Below are positions 22,233-26,193 of a stretch of 26,193 nt of DNA, one piece after another. Position numbers and translations under genes: made by a program. Every line of letters begins with the position of its first letter. The first letter of the stretch is position 1. This DNA comes from an uncultured Spirochaetales bacterium. GTDB taxonomy: Bacteria > Spirochaetota > Spirochaetia > Sphaerochaetales > Sphaerochaetaceae. The notes beneath the pieces are model-generated. The model saw nothing but the letters and a program-made list of their open reading frames with translations, was not told the DNA's origin and did no database searches. The stretch spans positions 1-26,193 of the forward strand of contig CAKQJZ010000023.1 of the NCBI GenBank assembly GCA_934247875.1, in the 5' to 3' direction.

Positions 22233-23033
22233 AATTTCGTCCCAAAGTGCATTCATCTCATCAAAATGATCTTTATCAAGCGGGATGTTCTTCTCTTCTG
22301 CTAAATCAAAGAGACGCTGGAATCTGCTTTTTATCTTTTCATTGCACCTATTAAGCGCAACATTTGGTCTGATTTTCAATAGACGTGATAAATTGACAAC
22401 AGAGAAGAGCAAATCTCCGATTTCCATCTCCAGGTCTGTTTTATCACCATCTTTTATTGCCTCTTTGACTTCATCAAGCTCTTCCTGGACTTTATCTAGA
22501 ATCTCACTATAATCTCTGAAATCAAAACCAACCTTCTTGAGTTTCTTCTGTATCTCATAAGAAGTTTCTAATGGAGGAAGATGAGAAGGAATATGAGAGA
22601 ATATAGTCTCGCTAGTTGTCTTTTTCCCTTCAACATTTTCCTTAACATTATTCCAAAGTGTTAAGACACTGTCAGCATCTATTGCAGAAGCACTATTTGA
22701 GAAGACATGCGGATGGCGTCTGATAAGCTTCTCACAAACTTCGTTTATAGCCTCATAAGGCTTGAAATCTTTATTCTCTTCATGGATATAAAGCGCCATG
22801 AAGACATTTATCATAACGTCTCCAATCTCTTCACGCTCTGATGCGATATCTTTTTTGATGACTCCATCAATATATTCATAAGTCTCATCAATCAAAGACT
22901 CAGCAGCACTTTGACTGGTCTGGATCCTATCCCAAGGACAGCCTTCAGGGGAGCGAAGAAATGTGATAATCCTATAAAGGTTATCTACAGCATCACGTAA
23001 GTTATCTGCACTTTTATATTCGATTTCTATCAT
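22218..23033 (-). CDS. mazG: Nucleoside triphosphate pyrophosphohydrolase MazG
   Basis: MazG hydrolyses NTPs and dNTPs to monophosphates and PPi and is thought to clear damaged nucleotides. The 271-aa protein has the full tandem form: N-terminal LRSPEGCPWDRIQT and ETYE...EEIGD (the EExxE...ExxD type metal site), and a second half with QEELDEVKEA and MEIGDLLFSVVNLSR. The conserved RRHPHVF is present, and the linker is SHIPSHLPPL. No Shine-Dalgarno is obvious before the ATG; AAATATAGAG precedes it closely. It is divergent from the nucleotidase lipoprotein gene and shares the rnpB terminator. Confidence 0.94.
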   Translation of the reverse strand: MIEIEYKSADNLRDAVDNLYRIITFLRSPEGCPWDRIQTSQSAAESLIDETYEYIDGVIKKDIASEREEIGDVMINVFMALYIHEENKDFKPYEAINEVCEKLIRRHPHVFSNSASAIDADSVLTLWNNVKENVEGKKTTSETIFSHIPSHLPPLETSYEIQKKLKKVGFDFRDYSEILDKVQEELDEVKEAIKDGDKTDLEMEIGDLLFSVVNLSRLLKIRPNVALNRCNEKIKSRFQRLFDLAEEKNIPLDKDHFDEMNALWDEIKKAE

Positions 23034-23151
23034 AACTCTATATTTTGAAACAAAAGTGAATAAACCTCTAGTACTATGTTTTCATGATTACAAAGTTTTG
23101 ATTTTCTTAACGTTTAATTCAAAGAATTTTAATAACCAAAATATATTATTC

Positions 23152-23179
23152 TTTACAGTGCAACATATAGTTGTATTCT
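23152..23179 (+). promoter_or_regulatory. Candidate promoter of the nucleotidase lipoprotein gene
   Basis: TTTACA (23152-23157), 16-nt spacer and TATTCT (23174-23179), leaving a leader of about 20 nt with GGAGG 6 nt before the ATG. The remaining 23034-23151 is very AT-rich with no other clear signal. Confidence 0.35.
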
Positions 23180-23206
23180 ATGACAAAGAAAAAACGGAGG
23201 TAATCA

Positions 23207-25045
23207 ATGAGGAAAGCATTAGTTATAGCTTTAGCATCACTATTAGTGCTAATATCTTGTGCGTCTATGAACAAGCAAGAATCTCTCGTAACACGTGAAA
23301 AAGGCGAACCATATGAGCTAGAAATCCTATGCACATCTGATATGCATGGAAATATCTGGGGCTTCTCATATGAAGATGGAAAAGAGACAGCAAACAATGG
23401 AATGACACGTCTCTATTCTTTCATAAAATCAGAACGAGAGACTCATCCAAATCTGCTATTGCTGGATGCTGGTGATGATATCCAGGGCACAATCATGACA
23501 GATGATCTAGCTAATAAGAATCCTAAAGAGCTACACCCAGTTATTGCAGCAATGAACTACATGAAATATGATGCAATGACACTTGGCAACCATGAATTCA
23601 ACTGGGGCATTAGCGCTATGAAGGATATTCTGAAGAAAGCAGAGTTCCCAGCACTCGCTGCTAACGTAAAAGACAAGAAAGGCAAATACGTAACAGGCGC
23701 AGGAACAACAATCATAAACCGTGATGGTGTCAAAGTTGCTGTAATTGGTGTTACAACTCCTAATATCCCAATCTGGGATGGCACAAAAGAAGGCATAGAA
23801 GAAACAACATTTGAAAGTGCTCCACTTGCTGTAAAAGCAGAGATAGCTAAGCTTCCTAAAGATGTAGATATCATAATCGTATCTGCACATATGGGAACAT
23901 ATGGCGAATTCGATGAAGAGGGTGGATCAGATGCAGGCCTCAAGATTCTTGAAGTAAATCCAGAAGTAGATGTGCTTCAGGTTGCTCATAACCATACAGT
24001 AGTCAAAGAAGAATACAATGGAGTTCCAGTAGTAGGCGTTAGAAACGGCGGAAGAGATATCGCTAGAGTAGTTCTGGCACTCGATGGTGATAATAACATA
24101 GTAGCTAAGAGCTATGATGTAATTGACATGAAAGATACAGAGCCAGCATTAGAACTCAGAGATATCCCAGTAGTCAAAGAACTTCATAATAAAGCCGTAA
24201 ACTATGTTGCTGGAGTAGGCGAGAACGGAGAGAAGGGTGAACCACTTGGAACAACTACAGCTAAGTTCCAGCCTGAGAATGAGATTGTAGGACTTCCAGA
24301 AGGCAAACTCAGAGATACTCCTGTTATGGATCTTATCAATATGATTCAGCTTGAAGTATCAGGCGCAGATGTTTCTGCATGTGCACTCTTTAAAGACACA
24401 TCAGACCTTCCAGAAGGTGATATCACATATGGTAATATATTCGATATCTACAAATTCGATAACACACTCTACAGAGTTCCTATGACAGGAAAAGAAATAA
24501 AGAACTACATGGAGTGGGCAGCAGCTTGCTACAACCAGTGGATGCCGGGCGACATCAACATCTCATTCGATCCAGATCACCCAGGATACCTCTATGATAT
24601 GTTTGCTGGCGTAGACTATGAGATAGACCTATCACAGCCAGCTGGTTCAAGAATTAAGAATGTAATGTTCAAAGGTGAACCACTAAAAGACGATGCAGTT
24701 CTAAAAGTAGCTGTCAACAACTATCGCTATTCATCAGCTCTAAGAGCTCAGGGAATGGCATCAGCAAAGAAGGAATGGGAATCATCCAACTCAATCAGAG
24801 ACATGATTGTTGATTACTTTGCAAAGAACTCTCCTGTTACACCAAAGGTTGATAACAACTGGAAGATCGTAGGTGTAGACTTATGCGAAAGCGATCCTAG
24901 AAGAGCTGAAATTATATCACTCATAAATGAAGGTAAGCTTCCAACTCCTTATAATCAGAGCTATAACTTGAAAGATTATGATGCACTGATCAAACAGGCT
25001 AATGAAACTACAACTAAGATAACAGAGAATAACTTCTCACACTAA
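23207..25045 (+). CDS. Surface or periplasmic 5'-nucleotidase / cyclic-nucleotide phosphodiesterase lipoprotein (UshA/CpdB family)
   Basis: A 612-aa exported lipoprotein: a signal peptide ends in the lipobox LISC (Cys18). The N-terminal calcineurin-like metallophosphatase domain has Asp45 and His47 in SDMHG, Asp87 in DAGDDIQG, Asn128-His129 in LGNHEFNWG, His228 in SAHMG, and His261/His263 in AHNH (usually GHTH). The C-terminal 5'-nucleotidase domain (about 350-560) has LRDTPVMDLI, an ITYGNIFDIYKFDN and a YDMFAGVDYEIDLSQPAGSRI, closest to CpdB-like enzymes. It probably salvages extracellular nucleotides by releasing nucleosides and phosphate. GGAGG is 6 nt before the ATG. A strong terminator hairpin follows 13 nt after the stop. 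Confidence 0.94.
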   Translation: MRKALVIALASLLVLISCASMNKQESLVTREKGEPYELEILCTSDMHGNIWGFSYEDGKETANNGMTRLYSFIKSERETHPNLLLLDAGDDIQGTIMTDDLANKNPKELHPVIAAMNYMKYDAMTLGNHEFNWGISAMKDILKKAEFPALAANVKDKKGKYVTGAGTTIINRDGVKVAVIGVTTPNIPIWDGTKEGIEETTFESAPLAVKAEIAKLPKDVDIIIVSAHMGTYGEFDEEGGSDAGLKILEVNPEVDVLQVAHNHTVVKEEYNGVPVVGVRNGGRDIARVVLALDGDNNIVAKSYDVIDMKDTEPALELRDIPVVKELHNKAVNYVAGVGENGEKGEPLGTTTAKFQPENEIVGLPEGKLRDTPVMDLINMIQLEVSGADVSACALFKDTSDLPEGDITYGNIFDIYKFDNTLYRVPMTGKEIKNYMEWAAACYNQWMPGDINISFDPDHPGYLYDMFAGVDYEIDLSQPAGSRIKNVMFKGEPLKDDAVLKVAVNNYRYSSALRAQGMASAKKEWESSNSIRDMIVDYFAKNSPVTPKVDNNWKIVGVDLCESDPRRAEIISLINEGKLPTPYNQSYNLKDYDALIKQANETTTKITENNFSH

Positions 25046-25057
25046 AGTAAAGAATTC

Positions 25058-25085
25058 AGTCTCCAAGGGTAAAACCTTGGAGACT
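25058..25085. terminator. Strong bidirectional hairpin between convergent lipoprotein genes
   Basis: AGTCTCCAAGG and CCTTGGAGACT form a perfect 11-bp stem around GTAAAA. Neither side has a long T run, but the position between two convergent stop codons fits a shared terminator. Its right arm overlaps the stop codon of the minus-strand gene by 2 nt. Confidence 0.7.
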
Positions 25086-25386
25086 ACTTAAATACAGCCC
25101 TTAGAACAAGATTCCCTTTAACACTCATAATATAACCACCAAGCTCAATCCTTTTACCAGATAAATCAACAACGCATAGAGCTCCTTTGCCATCACTAGT
25201 CTTAATGGATTTCGGAACAGTAAAACTACTGTTTTTCCTAACTCTGTAGTTCAATGGCTCATCGCCATTAACTTCAATCGTAACTTGGTAATAATCTCTA
25301 GACTCTAACCAAGCGTTAATATCACAAGAGACAAAAAGAAACGCAACGAGCACCAAAAGTGCAACAGTAAATCTCAACTTCGACAT
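25084..25386 (-). CDS. Small lipoprotein, possible InlB-repeat-like fold
   Basis: A 100-aa exported lipoprotein with signal peptide and lipobox FVSC (Cys21). The mature part is about 80 aa and has the look of one beta-grasp repeat: YYQVTIEVNGDEPLNY, a serine/proline-containing turn, and an end NLVLRAVFK, similar to the last strand of InlB B-type (Listeria-Bacteroides) repeats. This is a resemblance by eye. Function is unknown; it is probably anchored in a membrane. TATAAT ends 6 nt before the ATG and there is no Shine-Dalgarno, so the mRNA may be leaderless. The next gene on the right is another short lipoprotein, divergent. Confidence 0.8.
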   Translation of the reverse strand: MSKLRFTVALLVLVAFLFVSCDINAWLESRDYYQVTIEVNGDEPLNYRVRKNSSFTVPKSIKTSDGKGALCVVDLSGKRIELGGYIMSVKGNLVLRAVFK

Positions 25387-25392
25387 AGCTTA

Positions 25393-25423
25393 ATTATACG
25401 CAAATGAAAAGCATCAAAGTCAA
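25393..25423 (-). promoter_or_regulatory. Predicted promoter of the small lipoprotein gene
   Basis: On the minus strand TTGACT (25418-25423) and a perfect TATAAT (25393-25398) are 19 nt apart. The expected start, 6-7 nt after TATAAT, coincides with the A of the ATG. Confidence 0.6.
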
Positions 25424-25541
25424 TGATGTGATTTTATTTAATGAATATACAACAATTTTTAAAGAAATACTTGTTGCAAATATCTAATACCTTACTGTAG
25501 ATTAAAATAAACAAGTCACTAAACTAAAAGGAGACATATAA

Positions 25542-26120
25542 ATGAAACGATTCCCACTTATTAGCTTAGCGCTACTAGTGATCTTACTATCTCTTATAGG
25601 ATGTAAAGAATCTCCAAATAAAGTTCCTGATGAGCAAGGCAATGAAACGACTGAAACAGTTATCTATGATGCATACTCTAAAGGTTTATCTAGCCCATTT
25701 GAAAGTGGAGAAGATACAACTGGAATAACACTAACAGTAACTCTTGATAATGATAACAAGTTTAAGGATGTTAACATAGGAGATGATGTAACTACCTGGT
25801 TTGAAAATACGCTTTCATATAATATGAAAGCTGAAGTTGTTGATGTCAATTCAAGTATTGCATCTAGAAGTACAGAAAACAACCTAACTTCTATTACAAT
25901 TGGCTTTAGCGGTACACCAAAATCAGCTCCTCAAAAGATCTCGATTACTATTCCAGCTGATAAATTAGTCGAACGAGATAAACCATTAGGTGTTGTGATT
26001 GAAGGGCAGATCTATACTGTGGAGTTTAGGATACTAGGTGTCGATGGTAATGAATATTTAACCCAAAAAGTCGCTGCCGGAAAGAAAGTAACTAAACCTG
26101 ATACAGTCAAAGTTCATTAG
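25542..26120 (+). CDS. Lipoprotein of unknown function with possible incomplete InlB-like C-terminus
   Basis: A 192-aa exported lipoprotein with lipobox LIGC (Cys21), preceded by AAGGAG (25526-25531) about 10 nt before the ATG. After a charged, threonine-rich linker (about 22-55), a beta domain (about 56-150) has DDVTTWFENTLSYNMKAEV, LTSITIGFSGTP and ISITIPADKLV, a pattern I associate with repeated surface domains in host-associated spirochaetes. The last 35 residues (YTVEFRILGVDGNEYL, GKKVTKPDTVKV) look like the first half of an InlB B-type repeat that stops before the expected GYxFxGW. No continuation is seen in any frame after the stop, so this may be a natural end or an old truncation. 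Function unknown. Confidence 0.8.
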   Translation: MKRFPLISLALLVILLSLIGCKESPNKVPDEQGNETTETVIYDAYSKGLSSPFESGEDTTGITLTVTLDNDNKFKDVNIGDDVTTWFENTLSYNMKAEVVDVNSSIASRSTENNLTSITIGFSGTPKSAPQKISITIPADKLVERDKPLGVVIEGQIYTVEFRILGVDGNEYLTQKVAAGKKVTKPDTVKVH

Positions 26121-26193
26121 TCATTACGCATGAATCTTGAAAAAGCCCATTCAAAAGAGGACAAAACCTCAATTCAAGCGCTGTAGAGGCGAT
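26121..26193. other. Right-edge intergenic stretch, no gene recognised
   Basis: Only small inverted repeats (for example GAGG-ACAAAA-CCTC at 26157-26170) and an 18-codon ATG frame without a ribosome-binding site are visible. The window ends before anything can be identified. Confidence 0.5.

Noticed and set aside
25404..25487. 27-codon ATG frame between the two divergent lipoprotein genes
   Set aside because: It has no ribosome-binding site and lies over the promoter region; its composition is that of AT-rich intergenic DNA.
26131..26187. 18-codon ATG frame at the right edge
   Set aside because: It is too short, has no ribosome-binding site, and nothing recognisable is encoded.

Overview
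This is a chromosomal housekeeping window from a moderately AT-rich bacterium, most likely a spirochaete. The main evidence is a PUR-domain protein of the BpuR type encoded near rnhB and a short SMC, a combination I recall from Borrelia (P115/SMC, RNase HII, BpuR). A second spirochaete-like block is ffh-rpsP-khpA-rimM-trmD-rplS-(Zn protein)-coaD-...-dnaG-rpoD-(C4 zinc ribbon). Frequent short lipoproteins with spirochaete-style lipoboxes (FVSC, LISC, LIGC) fit as well. A host-associated Sphaerochaetaceae-type organism would be my guess, but family and genus cannot be fixed from the window. No insertion sequence, phage gene, CRISPR array or other clear sign of recent transfer is visible.

Layout. 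1-2423: a DUF368 lipid-carrier translocase, a convergent tRNA-Thr, a 72-aa unknown protein and tsaD. 2424-5171: tRNA-Gln and tRNA-Glu with a terminator, then a YbiT-like ABC-F ATPase overlapping coaX. 5168-8543 (mostly minus strand): rnhB, a DUF362-ferredoxin protein, bpuR and an M29-aminopeptidase-like protein, with a plus-strand tRNA-Gly in between. 8597-14930: smc, then the SRP/ribosome operon ffh-rpsP-khpA-rimM-trmD-rplS closed by a strong terminator. 15000-20927: a small zinc protein and coaD, tRNA-Tyr, a YkgJ-type cysteine-cluster protein, then dnaG and rpoD. 20993-22191: a coiled-coil/zinc-ribbon protein directly followed by the RNase P RNA. 22218-26120: mazG on the minus strand, a CpdB/UshA-like surface nucleotidase lipoprotein, and two further lipoproteins.

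Function. Most of the window serves translation and RNA: five tRNAs (none encoding CCA), RNase P RNA, t6A and m1G37 tRNA modification, 30S maturation, SRP targeting, ribosomal proteins and an ABC-F factor. Replication, segregation and transcription are covered by primase, sigma70, SMC and RNase HII. CoaX and CoaD supply two steps of CoA synthesis.

No wholly new system is evident. The points most worth a second look are an M29-family protein that seems to have lost most of its metal ligands, a short SMC without a recognisable hinge, an oversized sigma70 insertion, an ABC-F protein with exactly one degenerate composite ATP site, terminators that abut the next gene's ribosome-binding site, and candidate leaderless genes.
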